Below the pieces are notes generated by a model that did no database searches, was not told the origin of the DNA, and worked only from the letters and a program-made list of their open reading frames with translations. A DNA stretch of 64,000 nucleotides. Source: Gonapodya prolifera JEL478 (lineage: Eukaryota; Monoblepharomycota; Monoblepharidomycetes; Monoblepharidales; Gonapodyaceae). Below, piece by piece: positions 55,478 through 64,000 of this stretch. The DNA lies in contig KQ965784.1 of assembly GCA_001574975.1 (NCBI GenBank), positions 73,712 to 137,711 of the forward strand, given 5' to 3'. Position numbers and translations under genes: made by a program. How positions within the stretch are numbered: the first letter of the stretch is position 1; each line of letters opens with the position of its first letter.

Positions 55478-55898
55478 GATCAGGTGAAATTTATTCTACA
55501 AGTAGAAGTCATTCTTCCGATAATTTATGTAATGCATACTTGATGCTAGATATGATCGTGTGAACAGTGTGGTGGGCTTCTGGGGGACTTGACTCGAGGA
55601 GGACGCCGGACTTTGCTCCGGCGAGAAAAGCGCGTGCTGCTGAGGGGGGAGGGGAGTCGATGGTGCGACGATGACCATGCAGCAGAAGCTCATCAGTCAT
55701 CACATTCCTACATCCTCCGCCCAACACGGCCGCGCGCTCCATGAGAACTGGCATCACATGCTAATGATTAGTTTAATTACGTTGGGATATTACATGTACG
55801 CTATGCCGTATTAAGATGAATTAACTCTAGAAAGGCTGCCGCGAAAAGCAACGAAGCCGTCGAGCTAGAGAAGCAGAACAGGTGGAGGGGTTTGCCTA
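55478..55898. other. Intergenic region between convergent genes
   Basis: Lies between the unknown ORF (plus) and the E2 gene (minus), which converge. It should contain both 3' untranslated regions. No coding feature is supported. Confidence 0.4.
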
Positions 55899-57901
55899 TC
55901 AACGATGGTAGCCAGCGCGGTACGAGCATTCAACGGCACGTTTAAGCAGCAGCTGCATCGCTTGAGGAGTCCTGACGGTATCGGTGAAATTGATGGCCTA
56001 CGAGACGTCCAAAGGTGTCGCGAGGATGTGGTTGAGAACATGGAATGACGAGCGACCAAGTCAGTGTTTCGCGGGAGAAGTAAAGACCACCTCCAAGAGC
56101 ACGACGTACCTGCATCATGACACGGTACGAGTTCATCTTGCGTTTGATGAGTTTGATCCGCGCTTGGAAGCGGAGGATGACCCATTCCGGAGCGATTCCA
56201 TAGTTCTTATCGAGGTGCTCCTGCAAAGTTCCCATTGGGGTTTGAATCCAGCCATACCACACCACGTCGCAGAGGAAATGGCGGTCTCACCTCAAACTCG
56301 GGGAACGCAAACATCCTGAGGGCCTCGATATTGTACACCGTGAGCCTGTTGGACACATCGGATGCCGCAAATGTCCTTCTCAGCAACCGCACAAGATCCT
56401 CTTCACGTGCATACGTGCTGCAGATATGTTTAGGCAGGGTCGGATCCGCCTTCTGCATCCACAAGATCTGCCTCGCAAAGGACTCTCCCATGACCGCTCT
56501 CCGCATGTGCGGGTCGTCGAAGCTCAGTTTGGGGTAGTGCTCCTTGAGGACGGCCAGCTTCATGAGGAACTCGCCCAGGTCGCCCGCGCGCCGCTTGTGC
56601 CGGCTGTTCTCGTCGCGGCGGAACGCCTCTGCCTCGCGTTTCATGACGGTGAGGAGTTGTGGGTATAGCTCCAGCAGGCGTTTGAAGAGGCGCAAGAGCG
56701 AGACAAAGGCGTTGATGGCGGATTCGGATTCGTGCGCTTCACCTTTCATGAGCGCGACGATTTGCTGGTTGAGAAGGGCGGGAAGGACTTTGATGATGTT
56801 CATGGGGTGGAAGTCGTTGCGAGATGATCCCTGCGGTCCGTTGGCGATGACAGAGATGGTGGTGGTCATGACCGGGTGGTACTTTTCAAACCGTGCTTCG
56901 TCGAGGTAGATGGGCAGCCAGTTGGTGTAGAAGTGCCCGCTCGACGTGCGCATGCCCTCGCCGTATCTCAACTGGTACTCGGTCATGTATGCGTCGAACG
57001 ACAAGAGTTCCGGAAAGAGCGTGGTGTGCAAACGGCCGAACCGGTCCTTGGTGACGCTGAGTGGGTACCCCAAGCTGACATCCTTGTCGTCGATGAAGTT
57101 GGCCTTGGTGACGCTGCAGAACATTTCCTTGCGCGCGCGCTGCATGGCAGGAGATTCTGCGACGTCGGTGAGTGTCGCGCCGGAGTTGGCGTCGGCGTTG
57201 GCTTGGGCGCACGGGCTGCAGGTGAACCTTTTGTCCATGAATCGCAAGTTGGCGATGTCTTCACGACTGGGGTGGGCGCCATCGGGGTCGGCGAAGAACG
57301 CCTGTGAAATAGGGGCACCCCGCGATGGTGTTAACTGCAATTTGGTGAGACAAGGAGTAGTTTGATGAAAGGTACCTGCATCGCTATCATGAGGGATATA
57401 AAATTGCATGACGACGTCCATCCTTGCCCAACACCCGCACTGAACGGGAGCGTTTCAGAAATGTTCTTACGAGGCAAAAACCGTTGCGAAACACACCTTT
57501 GATGCATGTACTCGAAGTTTGAGAGAAAGTCTGCACATATTCCCGCGCTGCGGAAAACGTGATGGTGAAACCGTTCATCGAAATCGTAGTTTGCGACCAC
57601 CTCGCCAAACGGGGGCTGGAATGGGTAGTAATCGGGAATCTTGAGCTCCCAGTGGATCGTCAACCCTTCAAATTGAATTCAATATCGTCCGAGTCAGGAT
57701 TGGATTGGACGGGGCCACGATGGGAAGAAGTAACATACCTTCATACGGTCCCTCCGTGACCCGCGTGCTGACGTGAAACAGCTGACTTTGAAGCTGGGTA
57801 ATTGCGACGCCCTTGACGGGGTCCGCAAGAAACTCCGCGTAATGGCGAAATGCGACCTTGCCAGCAGAGACAGCCTTGTGTTTGATGTTTGTCGACAGCA
57901 T
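55899..57901 (-). CDS. UBC (E2)-fold protein with about 430-residue C-terminal extension
   Basis: Exon 1 from ATG 57901 gives STNIKHKAVSAGKVAFRHYA and ITQLQSQLFHVSTRVTEGPY. The next exon (from 57666) holds the E2 core: LTIHWELKIPDYYPFQPPFG, EVVANYDFDERFHHHVFRSA and GICADFLSNFEYMHQ, with the Cys where E2 enzymes have the catalytic residue (G-x-I-C-x-D). The classical HPN is not conserved (HHHV). The long exon follows: ADPDGAHPSREDIANLRFMD, KRFTCSPCAQAN (CxxC), FGRLHTTLFPELLSFDAYMT, HFYTNWLPIYLDEARFEKYH, LLRLFKRLLELYPQLLTVMK, RQILWMQKADPTLPKHICST and LRMFAFPEFE. Later exons give GTLQEHLDKNYGIAPEWVIL and AINFTDTVRTPQAMQLLLKR before TGA at 55899-55901. Similar large fungal E2-like proteins with a post-UBC CxxC segment exist; the activity is inferred. 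Confidence 0.75.
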
Positions 57902-58317
57902 CTTGTGGTGGCAAAGGCGTAGTGCGCATCGTGCTGATATTCAGGTTTCTTGCCCGCTTGTGCCCGTCGTGGGCAAGTGTGGGTGTCCGCTGTTCAGGGT
58001 GACCGCAGCCCAGGGCCTGGCGGCCCCCTGAAAATCATCCGAATGATAAGAATTAGATGTGTTGTCCTCTCATACTCGCAGACTGCCTCTCCACGTAATC
58101 CGATAAGAGATGGGGATAGGGGCGCACAGGGAAGAGGTTTCAGCAAAGATGGTCGCAACGGGCACGCCTGCAGTCTCAATCATTGCAGCGAACAAAGCCA
58201 AAGAATGCCACAAAGAGGCTAGAGCTCTTCATGGGAAATGCGCGAACTAATTCATGGGTGAATTAAATACTACAATCTTTTCAATGCAAAGAAGGATGAA
58301 ATGGCCAAAGTGAACAA
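57902..58317. other. Divergent intergenic region
   Basis: Separates the E2-like gene (minus) from the Pof1-like gene (plus). It contains a GGCCCCC-rich stretch around 58010-58030 and becomes AT-rich close to 58260. Presumed promoters of both genes; no other feature seen. Confidence 0.4.
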
Positions 58318-59670
58318 ATGAGACAATCTTTGATCACCGCCAAACACACTGTTACGATCGTCTCCTCCCATCGAATTTTACGTAAAACCGCACATATCTT
58401 GTTGCGTTTGGCACCGCTACGCGCGATGTCCACTTCTCCCTCCCATCCCATCGATTTGGCGCCTCTCTCACGGGATCGACCGCGGCAAGGAGGGGTCGCT
58501 GTCCACCTACGAACGCTTGCAACGCACTCTGGAGAAAATGCTCAGGAATCCCAGCGTGGATATCTATCGGATGGTAGCTCGCCGAATCCACTCGTGTTGT
58601 CGGACTCGCCCAACCCGAAATGGTTCCGGTCCGCACACGGAGAAGGCACGTCTGATGTGCAACGGGATGTGGGGAACCGCGACACCCATCAGAATACCGT
58701 CAGTCTTGCCGGCTGGCACAAACGATTGGAACACGCCCTCGAAACACTCAATGCTCTTCAATCTGATCTACGTTTGTCTCGGCAGACGGATCCAGCGGCC
58801 CAAGTCTTTCGACTTGTGGCTACCAACAACTCTTCTTGGCCCAACAATGCCTCGGATGCCTCCACTCAACCTGCACCCTCACACAACCTCGTTGTGCTGG
58901 ACTCTTCCTTTAATCCCCCAACACTCGCACACCAGAGGCTCGTCAGTCTTGCGCAAAGAGCGTTTCCCCCGTCTTCTCTACCGCTATCGTACCTTCTCCT
59001 TCTGGCCACCTCCAACATGGACAAGCAAATCACAGGTGCTTCCCTTGCGGATCGCCTTGTCATGATGGAGCGTACCGCAGAGAGATTGGCAGAACTCGAC
59101 GGACACATTGTCGGCGTTGCCTGTACATCAGCAGGCCGATTCCTAGAAAAGGCTCAAGTCATCAGACGATACCTCGGCGGGGGTGATTGGCGAGCGCACT
59201 TTCTCCTGGGCTGGGACACCGTCGTCCGGTTCTTTGACGAAAAGTACTATCCGGGCGGTGTGGAGGGGGGCGCCATGACTCAGGGAATCGACGCCTTCTT
59301 TTCCCACAGCACACTCATTATCGCGGACCGACCCCACCCCACGAAAGTCGCAACAGATGCATCATCAAGTGACCTTCTTGCCGACTATGTGGAGACTTTA
59401 CCCCACCCCTTGAGAAAATACTTTGATTCGGACAAGGGCTGGATTCGGATGCTTCCTGGCTGGGAAACGGAAGTCGCCGGCCAAAGCGAGGGTAGCGCTG
59501 GTTGGAGATATGCGGATATGTCATCCACACGAGCACGGGAGCTTCTTGCCAAGGTTGGGTGGATTGAAGGAGAAGAGAACCTTTCCGAAATCGAAAGCCG
59601 AGAGCTTGCGGTTTCGATGGACACGGGGGTGGCCGCGTGGGTGAGAGAGCGGAAGATATATGTGACATGA
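58318..59670 (+). CDS. POF1: Nicotinamide-nucleotide adenylyltransferase-like protein (fungal Pof1 type)
   Basis: A single exon of 450 codons. The N-terminal 130 residues are poorly conserved and basic (RILRKTAHILLRLAPLRAMS), possibly a targeting sequence; an internal ATG at 58426 would remove it. The nucleotidyltransferase fold follows: NLVVLDSSFNPPTLAHQRLV with the (S/G)SFNP..H ATP site, SYLLLLATSNMDKQ, DRLVMMERTAERLAELDGHI, GRFLEKAQVIRRYL, AHFLLGWDTVVRFFDEKYY, STLIIADRP and the C-terminal ATP loop YADMSSTRARELLAKVGW. This order matches fungal Pof1 and NMN adenylyltransferase family proteins involved in NAD metabolism and stress tolerance. Stop TGA at 59668-59670. It converges on the aldo/keto reductase. 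Confidence 0.85.
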   Translation: MRQSLITAKHTVTIVSSHRILRKTAHILLRLAPLRAMSTSPSHPIDLAPLSRDRPRQGGVAVHLRTLATHSGENAQESQRGYLSDGSSPNPLVLSDSPNPKWFRSAHGEGTSDVQRDVGNRDTHQNTVSLAGWHKRLEHALETLNALQSDLRLSRQTDPAAQVFRLVATNNSSWPNNASDASTQPAPSHNLVVLDSSFNPPTLAHQRLVSLAQRAFPPSSLPLSYLLLLATSNMDKQITGASLADRLVMMERTAERLAELDGHIVGVACTSAGRFLEKAQVIRRYLGGGDWRAHFLLGWDTVVRFFDEKYYPGGVEGGAMTQGIDAFFSHSTLIIADRPHPTKVATDASSSDLLADYVETLPHPLRKYFDSDKGWIRMLPGWETEVAGQSEGSAGWRYADMSSTRARELLAKVGWIEGEENLSEIESRELAVSMDTGVAAWVRERKIYVT

Positions 59671-59849
59671 GTGATGTTCAACAACCCGTTTCATTGTAAA
59701 CAATGCATAATGATTTGACCACAAAATTCTATTCGAAAAAAGAAGGTAGTCTAAGGTCCCATTTGGTTGCCTACCACTCGTTTTGGCTGGTATCTATGAA
59801 GCAGGACAATGTTAAAACAAGACAACAAGGAGCAAATGTGAACCTCGAC

Positions 59850-61557
59850 TCACGGCTCTTCGAGGTAAGCGATCTCCTCCGCCGAGAGGTGCAACTGCAA
59901 AGAATACGGATATCATCATGAACAAGTGACTCAAATGACTCTCGACATTTTCGGCCAACGTACATTCACGGCATTCACCAAATCAATCAACTGCTCCTTT
60001 TTGGTAACACCAATGATCGGAGCGGTGATGAACGGCTTGGAGAGCAGCCTTCGAAGCTCATTTTCAGCCACCGCGTCACAGGGCAAGACACGAGTCGACT
60101 CACCACGCAGTAGAAATCTGCGCCATCTTCACGCCCTTTTTGTTGGCAAGCTCTTCTACGCGTTCGATGGCGATGTAGTCGGGTGTTCCAGGAACTTGAG
60201 CGTTTGGAAATGCCTTGGGGGATTGTATACATGAAAGCGTGCAAGGTGATAAGAGAGTTATCATCAGCGAGTGCACACCTTTTTGTTGATGTAGTTATCG
60301 TTTTGGGCGCGGGCTGTGTTCCGATTGCGAGCGGCAAGTAACCCACCAGCTGAACGGGAAGGGCAACAATGACTGTCAATGAGAGCCAAAAGTGGTAATC
60401 GCCCGACAAGATTCTTACCAAGAGGGGACCACGGGCACATGCCGACGCCCATATCCTTCAGCAAAGGAATCATTTCTCGTTCCTCTTCCCTGGAAGGAAT
60501 TCATCAAAATAAGGTGAAAATCAGTCTTGCTCGTTGCCACTAACCGGTAAAGAAGAGAATACAGGTTCTGCATGCACACAAATTGCGCCCAACCGCGTGA
60601 CTTGGCGATGTAGTTCGCTTTTTGAAACTTTGATCCAAGATTAACGCTCGCATGCAGAGAGAAGGAATATCTTTGCACACCTGCCATGCCCACATTGAAG
60701 AGGCCCTGCAAATTATGACGTATTATTAAATGGGTGTCTTTGAAGAGAAAGACGAAATGCAACTTACGCAATATATCGAACTTTTCCCCACCTAACCAAA
60801 TCGTTGAGAGCCTCCATTGTCTCCTCAAGCGGCGTTGTGTAATCAAATTGATGAACGTAGTAGATATCGACGTAGGATGTTCCGAGGCGTTCCAGCGTGC
60901 CTTCGATTGCTGAAAGGATATGACTTCGCGAGAGTCCCCAGCTGTTTTGGTATTGCCCCTCGTGATTGGACGAATAGGCAGTGAGATTAGGTCCAGTCTA
61001 TGAGGCTTGACGATATCAGAGATTCCGGAGGGAAGATGCGAAAATGGCGCAAATATTAAACGGACCTCTGGTTCCTTGGTCAAATCACTCTCATCGAACG
61101 CGAACCAAACTTTCGATGCTATAACAACACGACTGCGAGCGATGTTCTTGGACTTCATCCAGTGCCCTATAACCCGTTCTGTCTCAGAGTTGCAGTACTG
61201 CCAATGGGAGACGGGACGGCGAGCATTGGTGAAGTTGGCGGGAGAGTGGAGGTTGGGGGTGATTTCAAATTGACAAGAACAGTTTCCCTCGTTTAGCGTA
61301 CTCACTTTGTCAGCGGTATCAATAAAATTGATGCCCAATTCCCATGCGAGTTGAAGCATTTCAATGCTCTCATTTTCGTCTAAAGCCCAGTCAAGGGCCT
61401 TCTTCGATCCTAGCGTCATCTGCGGTCAGCCATTGAAAATGTGTTTAGATGGTCAGCGGAGGTTGAGTGATCGTATCACCTACGGTTCCTAGGCACAATC
61501 GCGACACCTTCAATCCTGTGGCGCCCATCTTTGTGTACTGCATCTTCGAAGTTGCCA
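59850..61557 (-). CDS. Aldo/keto reductase (NADPH-dependent)
   Basis: Start ATG 61557: [20 protein letters not shown] and LCLGT. Then [37 protein letters not shown] with the catalytic Asp, and [20 protein letters not shown] at the position of the active-site Tyr. [15 protein letters not shown] follows with the catalytic Lys, then [20 protein letters not shown] and [20 protein letters not shown] with the catalytic His. The rest reads [11 protein letters not shown].., [88 protein letters not shown] and the end [14 protein letters not shown] with TGA at 59850-59852. It resembles the YajO/aryl-alcohol dehydrogenase-like AKR group. About nine short introns. Confidence 0.92.
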
Positions 61558-61750
61558 TTGGCGATGTCGGATCGCAAGAAACGTTGATGGCTGCAAGCAA
61601 GGTGGTGCCAGAGGGCAGTGTCAAAACCGATCAAAGCGCGATCACATCCGATCCAGGTGATTTGTACTGTGATTTGTACTCTAATTGCATTGGAAATCTA
61701 AAAAACCCGCTGTCTAAGTACTAGTCACTTTGAGCTTGTGCGCTGAAACA

Positions 61751-63093
61751 TTATCTTCCCAGTAAATTCATCGCAATCTCAAAGGCTGCAAATGTGAAGG
61801 AATTCACAGGGGCTGCACGCAGCATGCAGGGAACAAATCCCCGGAAGAGACCCGGAACACCCTCTGCGCGGAACGTGTGGGTGAGACAGTGCCACGACGA
61901 TCGATACAGGCGTTTTGCTGGGTCTAGATGATCAAGCTGAATCTTCGATTTGATGACACTGAGCAAAACGTGGGGTTTGTTGGTTGGAAAACACCACAGC
62001 ATGAAAGACGTACTTACTCGACAGGGAAGCAGGCGATCCAAAAACCAAACCCTGCAACAGCACCGTAACCCATTGCTTTGGCCATTGGAAGCTTTGTGCG
62101 ATCCGTGATTCCTTCACGCTCCATATATCTCTGCACCAAGCTTTCATATGTCACAAAATATGCACCTGAGCGGGGAAAGGTTTAACAGGCTGCATGAACG
62201 TCACACAAAGCAAAGTATAATCACTGTATGCGAGAATTTCTCGCGCAACCGTCACTCCCTGGCCCTTCCAGACTCCTGCAATACCCCTTTCTGCGTAAAT
62301 CCGTCGAATAGCATCGACAGGACCCTTGTAGAAAGTGCGTCCGGTGGCTATCGCATCAGCTTCGGTCGTCTGGACTTGCAGACGAATACGAATGTGCTCC
62401 ACGGGGGCTGAGAGAACAGAGTTGGCAATTCCCGAGGCAGCTCCAGAGATAAGGAGTTGTACTGTGGTGAGTGGTGGTGGTTTCGTTGCGGAACGCTCGG
62501 ACGGGGGGATGGAAGTGAGGTTGCGGTTGGTGAAGAACCGCTTCATATATTCGTTGGCGAAAAATTGAATTGAGACGCAGGCACCAATTCCAATAAGAGG
62601 TGTTAGGGTACCTCTACGTCAAGTTTTTGTCCCGCAGAGGGAGAACTTTGGTTAACTCCCCTCGCTCGCGACATAATTACAAAGGCTGGAACCACTCACT
62701 TGTAGAACGCAGCGGCTCCTTCCTGTTTGTAGGTTTTCATGAAAGCATCTGCAGGTCCTTTGTAAATGGGATTCGCGGCTGACTGGCCTTGGAGGCGGAC
62801 TTTGATTGTGTCGAATGGCTGAACATTGTTGAGTCACGGTTGAGAAAAGTGTCAGCTTGGAACAAAATTGACGGACAGCTGCAAGTTTGAGACTCACTTG
62901 ACCTACTAAGACCTGAAACAGTACCGAGACAGATTTGAATCACGGGCATGAAGAGAAACGTCACGAGAGAACGGTAGCGCCGACGCACCTGGACGATTCC
63001 GGCGACGCTTCCCGCAACAAGGTCCTTAACCGTTCTAGGAATTGAATCTCTGAAGTCCGGCTCACTCGCCGAAGTTGCGGAGGCGTTCACCAT
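61751..63093 (-). CDS. Mitochondrial carrier family transporter (Ymc1/carnitine-ornithine-like)
   Basis: A three-repeat inner-membrane carrier. Start ATG 63093: [20 protein letters not shown], then [15 protein letters not shown]. The three signature motifs are present: [14 protein letters not shown] (PxDxxKxR) in repeat 1, [14 protein letters not shown] (PxExxRxR) in repeat 2, and [13 protein letters not shown] in repeat 3, where an intron splits the Asp codon. Each is followed by the helix pattern: [41 protein letters not shown] and [20 protein letters not shown]. Other pieces are [20 protein letters not shown] and a C-terminus [20 protein letters not shown]. Contact sites resemble amino-acid or acyl-carnitine carriers, but substrate assignment is not safe. 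Stop TAA 61751-61753. Convergent neighbours are absent: the AKR upstream is on the same strand. Confidence 0.93.
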
Positions 63094-63466
63094 GTCTTGG
63101 GGGGATTGCACGAATTGGAATTCCGTTGAATGAATGGGCCAGACGCAAAGAATCCAAGTCTAGCCGGTAAGCCTCGGTCAAGGGCCGTATTACTGAGAAT
63201 CTTTGGGCGGCGATTGCGCCGAAATCGAGCGGGCCGGTGTGAGTTTGCGAGGTAGATTGAAGGACCTTTCATTGGCACAATTGTTTGAAGCCCCAGAGAA
63301 CTCCACAACAAACAAAGCAAATGAAGTGAACCGTTCTGAACTTGGGTCCATGCCACAGCCACTAATCATCCTGCCAAAGTGTAGGAGAGGCTCTTGGGAC
63401 AGCATTGCAGTCTTGCGGTGACGGTTGAAGGTGGAGATGATGGAAACAAAGCAGATTTCTACGAAA

Positions 63467-64000
63467 ATGTCTTCAAATTCAATTCATTCAACCTCCTCGG
63501 GCTCATCCTCGGATTATGTTGTCTGCACCTACGCGCTCAACGAAGCCCTGCATGAGTTTTGCGAGCTGTAATTGTGGAAATGGAGTGAAGCGATCCAGCG
63601 CTCATCACAGAAAGCCGCAAAATGGAATCGTCAGGCAGGAAATGACATCATGTGCTGTCATAGGTGAGCGATTCTATCTCCTCTTACTCGTGTACCCACA
63701 ACATCTCACCTTGCCTTCTAACGGGAAAGGCGGGCTTCGGACTGATATTCCCACCCATCTCAAAAGCAAAGAAAGTATTTGGCGGTTCAATTGGTGACGC
63801 CGAGGTTGGTTTGCCTGCTGGATGCCTCCCGATTTAGGTCACCAAAAGCGTTCCCCCACTCTCCGTGGGACATCAATGCTGCCACCGCAGTCTATCATGT
63901 CGCAAGATCTATCCCTTCACTCCGACTTTGTTTACGCCTGAAACGAAAGGCAGTCCTTGATGCACAAATGGAACTTCGACTCTCAAGAGAAGTGAGAGAG
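63467..64000 (+). CDS. Start of an unidentified gene (3' partial)
   Basis: A good ATG context at 63467 opens MSSNSIHSTSSGSSSDYVVC and TYALNEALHEFCEL. Later plus-strand segments look coding in other frames: GFGLIFPPISKAKKVFGGSI near 63735-63795 and SPKAFPHSPWDINAATAVYH, VARSIPSLRLCLRLKRKAVL, DAQMELRLSREVRE running open to the window end. Joining them needs short introns I could not place with certainty. No domain is recognised. It lies 373 bp from the divergent mitochondrial carrier gene. Confidence 0.35.

Overview
The window is a gene-dense, intron-rich stretch of a fungal nuclear genome, with about 25 protein genes on both strands. Most introns run 50-75 nt with GTGAGT-like donors. Fungal or opisthokont families found here include the C-terminal half of a probable Zn2Cys6 regulator, a Heh/Src1 LEM-like inner nuclear membrane protein, Iml2/TTC39, Spb1, a Flo8-like LisH protein and a Pof1-type nucleotidyltransferase. 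I cannot fix the phylum. Short introns and the O-fucosyltransferase-like and FkbM-like enzymes would suit a basidiomycete, while the Abraxas-like protein and the SH3 receptor-like protein would also suit an early-diverging (chytrid-like) lineage. I found no convincing tRNA, rRNA, CRISPR array or intact transposon.

Layout. 0-18.7 kb: partial transcription factor; pyridoxamine-phosphate oxidase; Sel1-repeat protein; splicing factor PRP4; quinone-oxidoreductase-like dehydrogenase (ZADH2/PTGR3 type); a poorly resolved small gene; a disrupted glutamate decarboxylase; an FkbM-like methyltransferase; an RluA/RIB2-type pseudouridine synthase. 18.7-28.5 kb: a gene ending in a DUF3883 (NO VEIN C-terminal) domain; the Heh/Src1 gene divergently paired with an SDR; a secreted or membrane receptor-like protein with an SH3 tail. 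29-38.8 kb: LisH regulator, FYVE protein, Iml2/TTC39 and O-fucosyltransferase-like enzyme. 40-48.2 kb: Abraxas-like MPN protein, M20 amidohydrolase and the rRNA methyltransferase Spb1, the last two divergent from a 103-bp gap.

48.2-58 kb is the least ordinary part. It holds hypothetical genes, an array of five 12-bp direct repeats spaced about 21 bp apart, a relic of exon 1 of a nearby E2 (ubiquitin-conjugating) gene, an intronless unknown ORF, and the E2 gene itself with a long C-terminal extension. 58.3-64 kb: Pof1/NMNAT-like protein, aldo/keto reductase, mitochondrial carrier and the start of a gene that leaves the window.

Cross-cutting observations: two small dispersed repeat families, one of them inside introns of two unrelated genes; a Sel1 gene whose introns fall at the same place in successive repeats; and several places where the coding frame changes without a normal-sized intron. 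The frame changes mean either ultra-short introns, frameshift mutations or assembly errors.
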